Both the position numbers and the translations under genes were made by a program. Below are positions 1 to 9,200 of a stretch of DNA of 33,835 nt, in pieces. Source of the stretch: Flavobacteriales bacterium (lineage in GTDB: Bacteria > Bacteroidota > Bacteroidia > Flavobacteriales > UA16); NCBI GenBank assembly GCA_018700255.1, contig JABISU010000013.1, forward strand, positions 1-33,835, in the 5' to 3' direction. Numbering within the stretch: position 1 is the first letter of the stretch; every line of letters starts with the position of its first letter. The notes beneath the pieces were generated by a model that ran no database searches, had not been told where the DNA came from, and worked only from the letters and a program-made list of their open reading frames with translations.

Positions 1-1
1 C

Positions 2-751
2 CATGTCAACAATGTAAGTCGTTATCATTATCACAATGTCCCGATAGATTACTTTACAAATGACTTAGGCATCTCTGGCACCGATCACTCACCTTTATTA
101 GGTTATGCCGCGGATGGATTCCCTATTTATTACAAGTATCTATACACAAATCCTATGAATTCTATGGGTGGTATATCTGAATTTCAAAGCGATTATCAAT
201 TAAAATCTGGAACCCGACCGGGTGATGGAATTACAGCTCCAGATGGTATTTATGATGGAACATATTTTCAGGATTACGAACAAATCCCAGCTCAATCTGA
301 ATTAGATGAATGTGGTGGGAGATATGGGGTCACCCCAGAATATCCAGATGGGATATATTATTATGTACTTACAGATAATTGGCCATACATACCTAGATGT
401 TTAAAAGGGAATTTCATTGATAATACCTTTAAAATTGGCCCCAACTGTCCACCTTCAGCCTCAGCTACAGATTGTGCGACATCATCCATAATGAATACTC
501 AAGGTGCCATGTATGGAAATGCTTTAAACATATCCATTGATTCTACTAGCTCACTGTTAAACCTTAATATTGCTGAGAACTTAGTTGACAAAGTGATAGG
601 AATAGTTATTTACCTCCCTTCTGGTCAAATTGTTTTTTCATCAAAGGCTTATCAAGAACATATTCAAACGGCACATCTATCTGAAGGAATATATTATGTA
701 CAAGTTAATATGGGACAGGATCAAGTGACTAAAAAATTCATCATTCAATGA
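2..751 (+). CDS. YHYH-domain secreted protein with T9SS-like C-terminus (5' partial)
   Basis: The reading frame is open from the left edge, so the start lies outside the window; the first in-frame Met, at base 155, is internal. Early in the visible part come the family's name motif Tyr-His-Tyr-His (RYHYHNVP) and then HSPLLGYAADGFPIY, both characteristic of the YHYH domain (PF14240). A conserved DECGGRYG and an aromatic block near YYYVLTDNWPYIPRC follow, as in that family. The last ~75 residues (GQIVFSSKAY, LSEGIYYVQV, TKKFIIQ) look like a type IX secretion sorting domain, so surface location or secretion is inferred. The biochemical role of YHYH proteins is not established. The stop overlaps the next start (ATGA), so the two genes are probably translationally coupled. 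Confidence 0.85.
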   Translation, partial: HVNNVSRYHYHNVPIDYFTNDLGISGTDHSPLLGYAADGFPIYYKYLYTNPMNSMGGISEFQSDYQLKSGTRPGDGITAPDGIYDGTYFQDYEQIPAQSELDECGGRYGVTPEYPDGIYYYVLTDNWPYIPRCLKGNFIDNTFKIGPNCPPSASATDCATSSIMNTQGAMYGNALNISIDSTSSLLNLNIAENLVDKVIGIVIYLPSGQIVFSSKAYQEHIQTAHLSEGIYYVQVNMGQDQVTKKFIIQ

Positions 752-1218
752 CAACATTCATAGCTTTCATAATGCTAACATTAACTACCAACTTTCATGT
801 TGGGGAGTTGGCTGAATATTACATTTCGCAAGAAGGGAGCTCATTACAGATGAAGGTAGTACTTGAGAAAGCCGATATATTAAGTTTAGATTTCAAACCA
901 GATTGTGATATTCACAAAACGACTGCACTATGTATATCTAAGCATATTTCAGAAAACCTAACATTAGAAGTGAATAATAAATTACTCCAGTTTGAATTAG
1001 GAGATTCATACACGGAACATAATCACCTAATACTATTATTTACTGGAGAACTTCTGGATGAGAAGGTGAAGAGTTTAAACATTAAAAATAATTGTTTCTA
1101 CAAATATTATAAAGACTATCGAAATAGGATTATTTTAGATGTTGATCGATTCCAAGGATCTTATTTGCTTACAGCTGAGAATAATTCTATTTATATAAAA
1201 AACTCTCCAGTAGAATAG
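748..1218 (+). CDS. Small exported protein, possibly DUF6702-like
   Basis: A 156-residue protein whose ATG overlaps the stop of the YHYH gene by 4 bases. The N-terminus (MTTFIAFIMLTLTTNFHV) is a short hydrophobic stretch that could be a weak signal peptide. The rest is mostly predicted beta structure. The pattern of a small-protein N-terminal strand, a central VNNKLLQFELG segment and a late NNCFYKYYKDYRNRIILDV / GSYLLT segment recalls the DUF6702 family of Bacteroidota envelope proteins, but I recognise this only loosely. There is no catalytic motif that I can name. The overlap with a YHYH gene suggests joint function at the envelope. Confidence 0.65.
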   Translation: MTTFIAFIMLTLTTNFHVGELAEYYISQEGSSLQMKVVLEKADILSLDFKPDCDIHKTTALCISKHISENLTLEVNNKLLQFELGDSYTEHNHLILLFTGELLDEKVKSLNIKNNCFYKYYKDYRNRIILDVDRFQGSYLLTAENNSIYIKNSPVE

Positions 1219-1490
1219 GTCGTTGCTTGGCCACCAACAATAACTCGGTCTGATTCGTCCCTACAAGACAATTCCCCGCCTCTTATAGAAAGTTGTAATG
1301 CCTGTAGATTTTTCTTTGAAAGTCGCGCAGACCAAAAAGGTATTAATGTGACTTAGAATGTTTACTATATCGTATTTTATTGAGGTTGTGCTTTTTATTT
1401 ATACGATTGACTTTAAAGATAGAGAGATGGAGATTAAAAGTAAGGCATCTTCAGATCACTAATTATTATATAATTGAGGTTATAATTTTC

Positions 1491-1498
1491 TACCTTTA
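1491..1498 (+). promoter_or_regulatory. Candidate Bacteroidota -7 box
   Basis: TACCTTTA fits the TAnnTTTG consensus except for the last base. It touches the first possible ATG (1498) and lies 8 bases before the second (1507), so transcription would begin at about 1503-1507. No TTG -33 box sits at the usual distance; the nearest is at 1474. Confidence 0.35.
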
Positions 1499-1506
1499 TG
1501 CGCTAT

Positions 1507-2529
1507 ATGAAATACACGCTTTTACTCCTCCTTTTCTCCCCGCTATTCATCTTCTCTCAAGAAACTTTGTATGAGACTTTAGATCATGATGGTCTCACCC
1601 GTGAATATGTGATTCATATCCCACCTGGTTATAACGCGGATACTCCAGTACCTCTTATGTTCAGCCTTCATGGGTACACTTCTAACAACGATTTTAATTT
1701 GTTATATACGGGATTTAACTCTATTGCCGACACTGCGAACTTCATCGTTGTGTATCCTCTGGGCACAACCTATCTAGGAGCTACGCATTGGAATGTAGGA
1801 GGTTTCACAGCCGGTAGTCCAATCGATGATGTGGGTTTCCTAGAAACTTTGATAGATGAGGTTTCAAGTAACTATAGTATTAACCCTGACAGAGTTTACA
1901 GTACTGGTATGTCTAACGGAGGGTATATGAGCTTCCTTCTTGCTTGCCAAATCAGTTCCAAGATTGCTGCCATAGCTTCTGTAACGGGCTCTATGACGCC
2001 ATTAACGTATAACGAGTGCGACCCAGATCACCCCACTCCAGTGTTACAAATACATGGCACGACTGACGGAACAGTTCCTTATGAAGGAGGTGCTGGCTGG
2101 TCGGAATCTATACCTGATGTTCTAGATTACTGGATAAACCACAACAACTGTGACACAGAAGCGACCGTCACACCGTTTGAAGACATCGACTCTAGTGACG
2201 GATCTACGGCGGAACATTACCTTTGGAATTCAGGGGATAACGGCGTCACAACCGAGCATATTAAAGTAACAGGAGGGGGACACGATTGGCCTGGAGCTTG
2301 GGGGAATATGGATATAAATGCCAGTATTGAAGTTTGGAAATTCTTTATGCGATTCGATATCAACGGCAACCTTGATTCTTCAGTCAACGAAGTTGTTGAA
2401 ATTGATCACGAGAGGACACTCCTGAAGGTCGTTGACATCCTAGGTCGAGAGACCAGAGAGGTGAAAAATCAGATGCTGTTTTACATCTTTTCAGACGGAA
2501 CTACGGAGAAAATATTTTTTACGGAGTAA
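1507..2529 (+). CDS. Secreted PHB-depolymerase/feruloyl-esterase type alpha/beta hydrolase with T9SS domain
   Basis: Predicted extracellular serine esterase of the LpqC / Esterase_PHB family (COG3509, PF10503), acting on polyester or carbohydrate-ester bonds. Starting from Met at 1507 gives a clean signal peptide (MKYTLLLLLFSPLFIFSQ). An ATG at 1498 would add three residues, but the -7 box overlaps it. The oxyanion region is FSLHGYTSNN. The nucleophile is Ser136 in GMSNGG, the acid Asp187 in HGTTDGTVPY and the base His259 in GGGHDWPG, so the triad is complete. After ~residue 285 comes a short C-terminal module (LLKVVDILGRET, LFYIFSDGTTEKI) of the T9SS sorting type. The true substrate (PHB, acetylxylan or feruloyl ester) cannot be told from sequence alone. 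Confidence 0.88.
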   Translation: MKYTLLLLLFSPLFIFSQETLYETLDHDGLTREYVIHIPPGYNADTPVPLMFSLHGYTSNNDFNLLYTGFNSIADTANFIVVYPLGTTYLGATHWNVGGFTAGSPIDDVGFLETLIDEVSSNYSINPDRVYSTGMSNGGYMSFLLACQISSKIAAIASVTGSMTPLTYNECDPDHPTPVLQIHGTTDGTVPYEGGAGWSESIPDVLDYWINHNNCDTEATVTPFEDIDSSDGSTAEHYLWNSGDNGVTTEHIKVTGGGHDWPGAWGNMDINASIEVWKFFMRFDINGNLDSSVNEVVEIDHERTLLKVVDILGRETREVKNQMLFYIFSDGTTEKIFFTE

Positions 2530-2614
2530 TCTTGTAAGTCAATCGCAATAGACAAGGCTTCAATATTCCCCTCGGAAATAGATCTTCCACCGATTTTCTT
2601 TGTCATACAAGATT
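2528..2614. repeat. 9-bp inverted repeat spanning an intergenic gap
   Basis: AATCTTGTA (2528-2536) and its exact reverse complement TACAAGATT (2606-2614) bracket nearly the whole gap between the esterase stop and the hemolysin III gene, separated by 69 bases. It could be a long-range stem, the ends of a vanished small element, or chance. Confidence 0.3.
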
Positions 2615-2629
2615 AAACATAGGCAGTAA

Positions 2630-3271
2630 ATGAATCGTACGCATCAAACAGATACAGAAGAAAGGTTCAATTCCATCTCTCATGGAATTACTGCTCTGGC
2701 TGCAATAGTGGGTTTCGTGATATTAGTAATCCTTGGAAATTCTTCTGAGAAGAGTTACACGCTTTTTAGTTCAATTATTTATGGTTTAAGTCTGGTTTCT
2801 CTCTATACTTTTTCGACGTTATATCATGGTTTAAGAAATGAAAAGGCAAAGAAAGTATTTCATATTCTTGACCATTGTGGGATATATCTACTCATTGCGG
2901 GGTCGTATACACCTGTACTTTTAGTTTCTATTGGTGGAACAACCGGCTGGGTGATCTTCGGAGTACAGTGGACGGTTGCATTAATTGGTATTGTAATGAA
3001 AATCTTCTATACTGGAAAATTCGACAATATTTCAACTCTTATTTATGCAATTATGGGATGGATGATTGTGATTAAATGGCAGGTGCTTGTAGACTCTATT
3101 CCCAGTGCGGCATTAACTCTTTTACTTGCTGGCGGTATTTCATATACTGTCGGTATCATCTTTTATTTGATTGGAACAAGGATAAAGTTCTCACATTTTT
3201 TGTGGCATTTGTTTGTGATTGCGGGTAGCTTGTTGCATTACATTATGATCGTTGAATATGTAATAGTATAA
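2630..3271 (+). CDS. trhA: Hemolysin III / PAQR family membrane protein
   Basis: A 213-residue protein with about seven hydrophobic segments, the size and layout of bacterial hemolysin III (YqfA/TrhA, COG1272, PF03006). Family motifs are present in order: EERFNSISHG near the N-terminus, STLYHG after the second segment, ILDHCGIYLLIAGSYTP in the middle, and HFLWHLFVIAGSLLHY near the end. The conserved Ser, Asp and His residues form the putative zinc-hydrolase-like site of PAQR proteins. The bacterial relatives are linked to membrane fluidity and fatty-acid homeostasis; hemolytic activity should not be assumed from the name. It stands alone, about 100 bases after the esterase. Confidence 0.9.
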   Translation: MNRTHQTDTEERFNSISHGITALAAIVGFVILVILGNSSEKSYTLFSSIIYGLSLVSLYTFSTLYHGLRNEKAKKVFHILDHCGIYLLIAGSYTPVLLVSIGGTTGWVIFGVQWTVALIGIVMKIFYTGKFDNISTLIYAIMGWMIVIKWQVLVDSIPSAALTLLLAGGISYTVGIIFYLIGTRIKFSHFLWHLFVIAGSLLHYIMIVEYVIV

Positions 3272-3331
3272 TTAGCGAATTATTGTTCTGCTGATATATC
3301 TTCACGGTCATGAATAACATAAGTGATTTAT

Positions 3332-3778
3332 ATGATTCAAAAAATTAACAAACTCAATTTATTCATCGCTTTTCTTGCTGTATTTGCACTTATTCAGTTT
3401 AAGGTGATCGATAAATCGCCGATTGAGATTAATCCAGAATCGGACTTCTTAATCATCGAACAAGCTCCAAAGGAGGTGGTAGAATTAATACAAACATCTT
3501 GCTACGATTGTCATTCTAACCTGACAACTTACCCTTGGTACAGTAATATAGCACCCGTGAGTTGGTGGTTAAAGGGGCATATAGATAAAGGCAGAGGTAA
3601 ATTAAATTTTTCTGAATGGGATAGTTACTCAATAGAGGAAAGTGACACTTTAAAAGTCAAGAGTGCTGATATGATAGAAAAGAAATGGATGCCCATTTTA
3701 ACATATAAAATCATTCACAAAGAATCGAGGTTGAGCGACGAACAGAGAGCTCTGCTTATAGGTTGGTTAAAAAAGTAA
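3332..3778 (+). CDS. Membrane-anchored haem-binding-domain protein (single CxxCH)
   Basis: A 148-residue protein. I take the ATG at 3332; a GTG at 3323 would add three residues. One N-terminal membrane segment (NLFIAFLAVFALIQF) is followed by a periplasmic domain with a single c-type haem motif, SCYDCHSN, at about residues 54-62. Around it are the typical neighbours TYPWYSNIAPVSWW and, near the end, EQRALLIGWLKK, which match the Haem_bd domain (PF14376) common in Bacteroidota. Such proteins are usually small electron carriers or the N-terminal part of peroxidases. The partner is unknown. The gene lies between hemolysin III and a metallophosphoesterase, with no obvious functional link. Confidence 0.85.
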   Translation: MIQKINKLNLFIAFLAVFALIQFKVIDKSPIEINPESDFLIIEQAPKEVVELIQTSCYDCHSNLTTYPWYSNIAPVSWWLKGHIDKGRGKLNFSEWDSYSIEESDTLKVKSADMIEKKWMPILTYKIIHKESRLSDEQRALLIGWLKK

Positions 3779-3798
3779 TCTTCCACCCATTTAGAATA

Positions 3799-3806
3799 TA
3801 TATTTG
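3799..3806 (+). promoter_or_regulatory. Bacteroidota -7 box TATATTTG
   Basis: An exact TAnnTTTG match 6 bases before the ATG at 3813. The transcript would start at or within a few bases of the start codon, which decides the start of the metallophosphoesterase: a TTG at 3804 lies inside the box. Confidence 0.5.
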
Positions 3807-3812
3807 GGAACC

Positions 3813-6176
3813 ATGAAACAATTCTTTAACGGCCTTTTTTTCGTTGTCATATTGATGATGGCGATAGACACCCAAGCCCAAACCTTCGTTGTCCAACCTT
3901 ACCTTCAAGATGCCACACCCAATTCGATAAGGATTATGTGGGAAACTTCCGCAGGGGAAGAGTCGGTAGTAATGTGGGGGCTAGAGGAGACCCTTGGGAT
4001 TTACACTATCGGAACTTCATTTAGCTCTGTAGGGTCTGCCATGATGCACGAGGTTGAGATTACGGGGTTAGAAAGGTTTACAACGTATTACTATCGAGCT
4101 GTAACAGGGCAGGCAAGTTCTCAGATTCAGTCATTTAAAACACCGCCTTTTGCTTCAGATGAACAGTCCTTTAGATTTGTTGCGATGAGCGATATGCAGA
4201 AAAGCAGTGCCGACCCGCTTAAGTACGATGAGGTAATACACGATGGAGTTTTAGATTATTTAGAACAGAATCTTACAGGTGTAGCATCTGAGGATTTGGC
4301 GCTTGTATTGATTCCAGGTGACCTTGTGGATTCAGGAAATTCATATTATCAATGGGAGGAGGATTTTTTTCAGTATTCTGCAGACCTATTCGGCAAAGTG
4401 CCCGTATACCCAGTATTGGGAAATCACGAAACGAATACACAATATTATTTCCAGTACTTCCATCTACCTGAGAATGGTACGGATGGATATGAAGAGCACT
4501 GGTGGTGGAAGGATTATGGAAATGTGAGGTTTATAGGCCTTGATTCTAATTGGCCATACGATGGGGATGTTCAGTTAGAGTGGTTAGATGGTGTTTTAGA
4601 AAACTCATGCCAAACCGATTCTATCGACTTTGTGTTTGCGGAACTACACCATCCCTATAAATCTGAGCTTTGGACTCCCGGGGAGAGTGATTTTACTGGA
4701 AGTGTCGTTGCGAAAATGGAAGCTTTTTCTGAAGCTTGTGGGAAACCGAGCATACACTTTTTTGGCCATACCCACGGATATTCAAGAGGTCAGTCGAGAG
4801 ATCATAAACACCTTTGGATTAACGTGGCTACTGCTGGTGGCGCGATAGATTATTGGGGAGATTGGCCTCAACTAGATTACGATGAATTCTCCGTGACTGA
4901 AGACGATTGGGGATTTGTACTTGTGGAAGTAGAGGCAGGAGATGAACCCAAATTTTCTGTAAAAAGGTTAAGTAGAGGAGATGGGGATGTGGATTTAGAT
5001 AACGCATTAATCGATAGCTTTTCAGTGAGTAAAACAGATTATATAATCACAACGCCCACAACGATTTATCCCGTAGATCTTCAGGTAACTCCCGAGTGTG
5101 TTATCCTTCGTGGATCATCTTTTGAAATAGAAGAGATGCACGGAGCGTCTCATTGGCAGGTGACTGAAACTTCAGGAGAGTATAGCGATCCCATTGGTGA
5201 GGTTTGGGAACAATTTGAAAACTTATATTTTAATGTAGACACCCAAGAGGGAGAGCTTATTACAGAAGAGTATATGTGGGGCATGCCAGAGAACACACAA
5301 TTGTGGTGGAGGGTAAGATACAGAGATAAGGAGTTAAATTGGAGTGACTGGAGTGATGAAGCAGCTTTCTCAACGGGGATATCTCCTATGGGTGAGAACT
5401 TGCTGGAAAACCCGGGAGCTGAGCAGGGGATGAGTGTGTGGGTGATAGACCAAGGCATTTGTGAAGCGATGCTTGCAGGAGATTGTGCCGGAACAAATCC
5501 CAATTCTGGAGAATATTATTTCTGTGTTGGGGGTCTGTGTACAGAAAGCGCAGTAGCAATCATGCACCAAGACATTGATGTAACCTCATATTCAGATTCT
5601 ATTGATTTGGGAGTGCTAGAGGTAAGCTTCGGGGCAATGATGTCTGACTGGAGCGGGGCTGATCTCCCTGAGATGCGCTTGCGATTTTTAACCTTAGGTG
5701 GTGTTGAAATAGGCAGTACTGATTACTATGAGGGACCCTATACAAGTTGGACTTTTGTGGGGGATAATCTCGAAGTGCCGGCATTAACTCGTATTATCAG
5801 ATGCGAACTCAAAGGAACCCGCAATGAAGGAACAGACAATGATTCATACTTCGATGATGTTTTTGTAAAAGTGGGGAGCCAAACTTTATGCGAGGATGTC
5901 CCAGCGAATCTCAACTCAATATCTCCCCAAGTCACGACTCTGCATTCTTCTCCCAATCCTGCAATTGATGAAGTAGCGATTAATCTAGGCACACTTTCAG
6001 GTGACGGTCTTCAAGTCAGGGTGTTCGATTCTGCTGGTAGAAAAGTTATGCCTGAAGTGAAGATTATGTCAGAGAAAGTCATTATAAATAGAGGGAATTT
6101 ATCAAACGGAAACTACCATGTGTTGATTATAAATCAAGACGGAAAGTCAGGCCGTGTGTCGTTTGTATTTGAATAA
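3813..6176 (+). CDS. Secreted purple-acid-phosphatase-like metallophosphoesterase, T9SS substrate
   Basis: A 787-residue secreted phosphoesterase. A signal peptide (to about AQ23) leads into a fibronectin-like N-terminal domain (QPYLQDATPNSIRIMWET) of the purple acid phosphatase type, ~25-110. The calcineurin-like catalytic domain (~120-385) shows SDMQ (D127), GDLVDSG (D170), GNHE (N204, H205), HH (279-280) and GHTH (H319, H321). The first metal motif is D-x-Q instead of the common D-x-H. A second FN3-like part (~410-520) is followed by a jelly-roll module with FDDVFVKVG (~525-695) and a T9SS sorting domain (HSSPNPAIDEVAIN onward). Likely role: extracellular phosphate release from organic phosphorus; the substrate is unknown. 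Confidence 0.88.
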   Translation: MKQFFNGLFFVVILMMAIDTQAQTFVVQPYLQDATPNSIRIMWETSAGEESVVMWGLEETLGIYTIGTSFSSVGSAMMHEVEITGLERFTTYYYRAVTGQASSQIQSFKTPPFASDEQSFRFVAMSDMQKSSADPLKYDEVIHDGVLDYLEQNLTGVASEDLALVLIPGDLVDSGNSYYQWEEDFFQYSADLFGKVPVYPVLGNHETNTQYYFQYFHLPENGTDGYEEHWWWKDYGNVRFIGLDSNWPYDGDVQLEWLDGVLENSCQTDSIDFVFAELHHPYKSELWTPGESDFTGSVVAKMEAFSEACGKPSIHFFGHTHGYSRGQSRDHKHLWINVATAGGAIDYWGDWPQLDYDEFSVTEDDWGFVLVEVEAGDEPKFSVKRLSRGDGDVDLDNALIDSFSVSKTDYIITTPTTIYPVDLQVTPECVILRGSSFEIEEMHGASHWQVTETSGEYSDPIGEVWEQFENLYFNVDTQEGELITEEYMWGMPENTQLWWRVRYRDKELNWSDWSDEAAFSTGISPMGENLLENPGAEQGMSVWVIDQGICEAMLAGDCAGTNPNSGEYYFCVGGLCTESAVAIMHQDIDVTSYSDSIDLGVLEVSFGAMMSDWSGADLPEMRLRFLTLGGVEIGSTDYYEGPYTSWTFVGDNLEVPALTRIIRCELKGTRNEGTDNDSYFDDVFVKVGSQTLCEDVPANLNSISPQVTTLHSSPNPAIDEVAINLGTLSGDGLQVRVFDSAGRKVMPEVKIMSEKVIINRGNLSNGNYHVLIINQDGKSGRVSFVFE

Positions 6177-6190
6177 AGGACGGGTTAGAA

Positions 6191-6222
6191 TTGTTCTTAA
6201 TCTAATTACTGTCGTAAATTTA
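6191..6222 (+). promoter_or_regulatory. Candidate promoter: TTG (-33) and TAAATTTA (-7)
   Basis: TTG at 6191-6193 and TAAATTTA at 6215-6222 are 21 bases apart, within the Bacteroidota spacing. The -7 box ends 3 bases before the ATG at 6226, predicting an essentially leaderless mRNA. Confidence 0.45.
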
Positions 6223-6225
6223 GGC

Positions 6226-9200
6226 ATGCTTTCAAATAATCATATCTCTTCTCTGATTTTTGGTTTTGCTAGTATTTTCGTTTTGACGACTACTTTTGCG
6301 CAACACACCCCCCAAACAACATACAAGATTGCAACAGAGTCATATCAGTGGGCTCAACTCATGTACGAAAACCCCAAGGAGGTTGAAGAGATACGAGCAG
6401 GATATGAAACATGGCGTTTAGCTAATCCAGAAACAAAGAATCAACACTCTCAATACTATAAGAGGTGGTTGCGTCAAGTTCAATGGCCCATAAATAAGCC
6501 AAGCGATGCGTACCTAGAAATATCTACCACAGCGAATGTTTCTAATTCAGGGAATTGGACTCAGCAAGGTCCCTGGCATTACGACCCAGAAGTAGCGATG
6601 TACTTCCAAGTCCAATCCCCGGGTGCTTGCCATGTTTACACTGTAGAACAAGCCCCATCCAACCCTGATATCGTTTATTGCGGTACTGCAACTGCGGGGA
6701 TGTATAGATCTGAAAACAAAGGGTTAAATTGGGATTTAATCTCGGGAGATCTTCCTGTCACAGGAGTCTATAGCATCGCAATATCACCTTCTGATGCAGA
6801 TCTAATTTTTCTTGGATCTAGCAATGGTAATCTATACAAATCTAATAATGGCGGGATGACCTGGAATGTGTGTGGAAACCAGGCTTACCAGTCTTCTTCT
6901 AGATGGTACAGAACCGTCGTGTTTTATGAAAATAGCATCCTGGCCGCGACAAATGATGGCCTTTGGCTGTCAGAAGATTTGGGAGATTCCATGCAATTAA
7001 TTCAGGCAGGAGAATTTATGGAACTAGAACAACACCCCACAGATCCATCCGTTTTATATACAGTAAAACTTCAGGGTTCAGAAACGATATTTATGAAATC
7101 TATCGATGGAGGTCTAAGTTTTTCTAATTCTGGAGTGGGGGTTGGATGGCCCACCATTGGAGGAGGGAGTGAGCAAAAAAGAACAGAGATCTCTGTGTCG
7201 ATTGCTGAACCTGATGCAGTTTATGCTCTTGCTGCTGGGTCAACACCTGATGGTGGGGGCCTTTATGGATATTATGTCTCTCACGACGCGGGATCCACAT
7301 TTGAAATGGCTTGTTGCGGAGATAACCCTGGAGGTCCGTGGGAAGCAGGATCTAATCCAAACATACTGGGATGGGGAGAAGATGGCTCTAGCGATGGAGG
7401 TCAATATTACTACGATCTTGCATTAGGTGCTTCTCCTACTGATCCCAACAAGCAGTTTGCTGCTGGGATATGTGTTTGGCGTACAGAGTCAGCAGGGGCT
7501 TCATGGGATCTGAATGCTCACTGGGTGACTTGGGCAGGAGAGTTCACTGCTGATAGATATACTCACGCTGATGTACATGACGTGAAATTTTTTACCCAAG
7601 AAGACGGATCTGTAGATATGTGGGTGGCTTCTGATGGCGGGCTTTACTACTCTGCGGATGAGGGAGATAATATTGAACCAAGAATGTACGGTTTACATGG
7701 AACAGATTTCTGGGGATGGCAAGCTGGTTGGCGTGAAAGTGAAGTGATGGTGGGGGGAACATACCACAACGGAACGTTGATTAGAAATGGAGATTTATAT
7801 GCCTTCGGAAACCCCGACAATGGTGCTGCTTCCGACAGCAGTGGAGGATGGTTAGCAGAGCTGGCGGGAGATAATTACAGAGGGTTTGTTAATCCTGGTG
7901 ACCCGACTGTAGGATATGCTGATAACGGTGCTTTCGGATACACTGAAGATAGATTTGAAAGGATTTCGGGGCTTGCTTTCGACGATTCGAAAGTTCCAAA
8001 CGCCTCATATTGGTTCGGAGAGGTAGGTAACTTTGAGTGGGATCCCACTTGTTACAACAGGTTCTACTCACCAGTGGGTTCAGAACTCTGGAGAACTAAT
8101 AATGGCGGTGTGTCATGGGAACTCATCCATGACTTCGGTGGAGAAAAAATTGTATCTGTTCAGGTTTCACCTGCTGATAAGAATAGGATTTACATCAGCC
8201 ATAAATACAGTGGTTCTAGCTGGAGAATACACCGCTCAACAGATGGGGGTATGACTTGGTATAATGTCAGTCTAATCAATTCTGAATCAAACTATAACTC
8301 GAATAAGGCTATTTACTTGGATACTGATGGAACGAATCCTGACAGACTCTTCGCCATACTTCTAGGTACTCAAGACGGATATCAAGTTTTCGAAAGCCAA
8401 AATGCTGGTGATACATGGCAAAACCTGACTACCGCTACCCTGAATGATGAGCACGTTATTTCTATTGCTCACCAACGAGGTACAGAAGGAGGACTTTACT
8501 TAGGTACGACACGCGCGGTATATTATCGTGATGATTCGATGACAGATTGGGAGCTGTTTAACTCAGGCCTCCCAGTAATAACCCCTGCTACCTTTCTTCA
8601 ACCAGACTATTGTGGAGGAACGATTAGGACTGCTGGCTCTAGGAGTGTGCATGAAAGTCCTTTCTATTCACCATCTGAGGTGCAAGCTTCATTTATGGCT
8701 GATAGAACCTCACTCAACTTAGCGACTCCATGTGATTCTCCTCCGATTCATTTTTCAGACGTTAGCGTTGTAAGATGTGAGGGAGCACAATATATATGGG
8801 AATTTGAAGGAGGAGTGCCTAACAGCGCAACAGGTCCTGAAGCTTATGTGTACTATGAAAATGCTGGTGCATTTGACGTCACATTGACGGTCATTAACTC
8901 TGAGGGTAACCAAGATAGTATCACATGGGAGGATTTAATATCCGTAACAAACGAAGGGGTGGTTGAGGATACTGGTTTTTCAGAGGATTTCGACGGAGAT
9001 GCTTTCCCTCCTGATCATTGGAGAATGGAAACTCCTGGTCACGCATGGGAGCATGCATACGACTTACAAAACGCAAGCAATGGCGTCGCGCAATTCCCGA
9101 ATTATTGGGTAAATACGAACGGTGCTCACGATATGCTCATTACTCCTGGATTTAATCCTACATATATTGAAACTGTTAGTTTCGACTATGCACACATGAA

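Noticed and set aside
1380..1574. 64-residue open frame overlapping the start of the esterase
   Set aside because: No domain or signal peptide; it runs out of frame into a clear gene and looks like chance.
6154..6225. Longer N-terminus for the BNR-repeat protein
   Set aside because: It would overlap the previous gene and contains the promoter boxes; Met at 6226 starts a good signal peptide.
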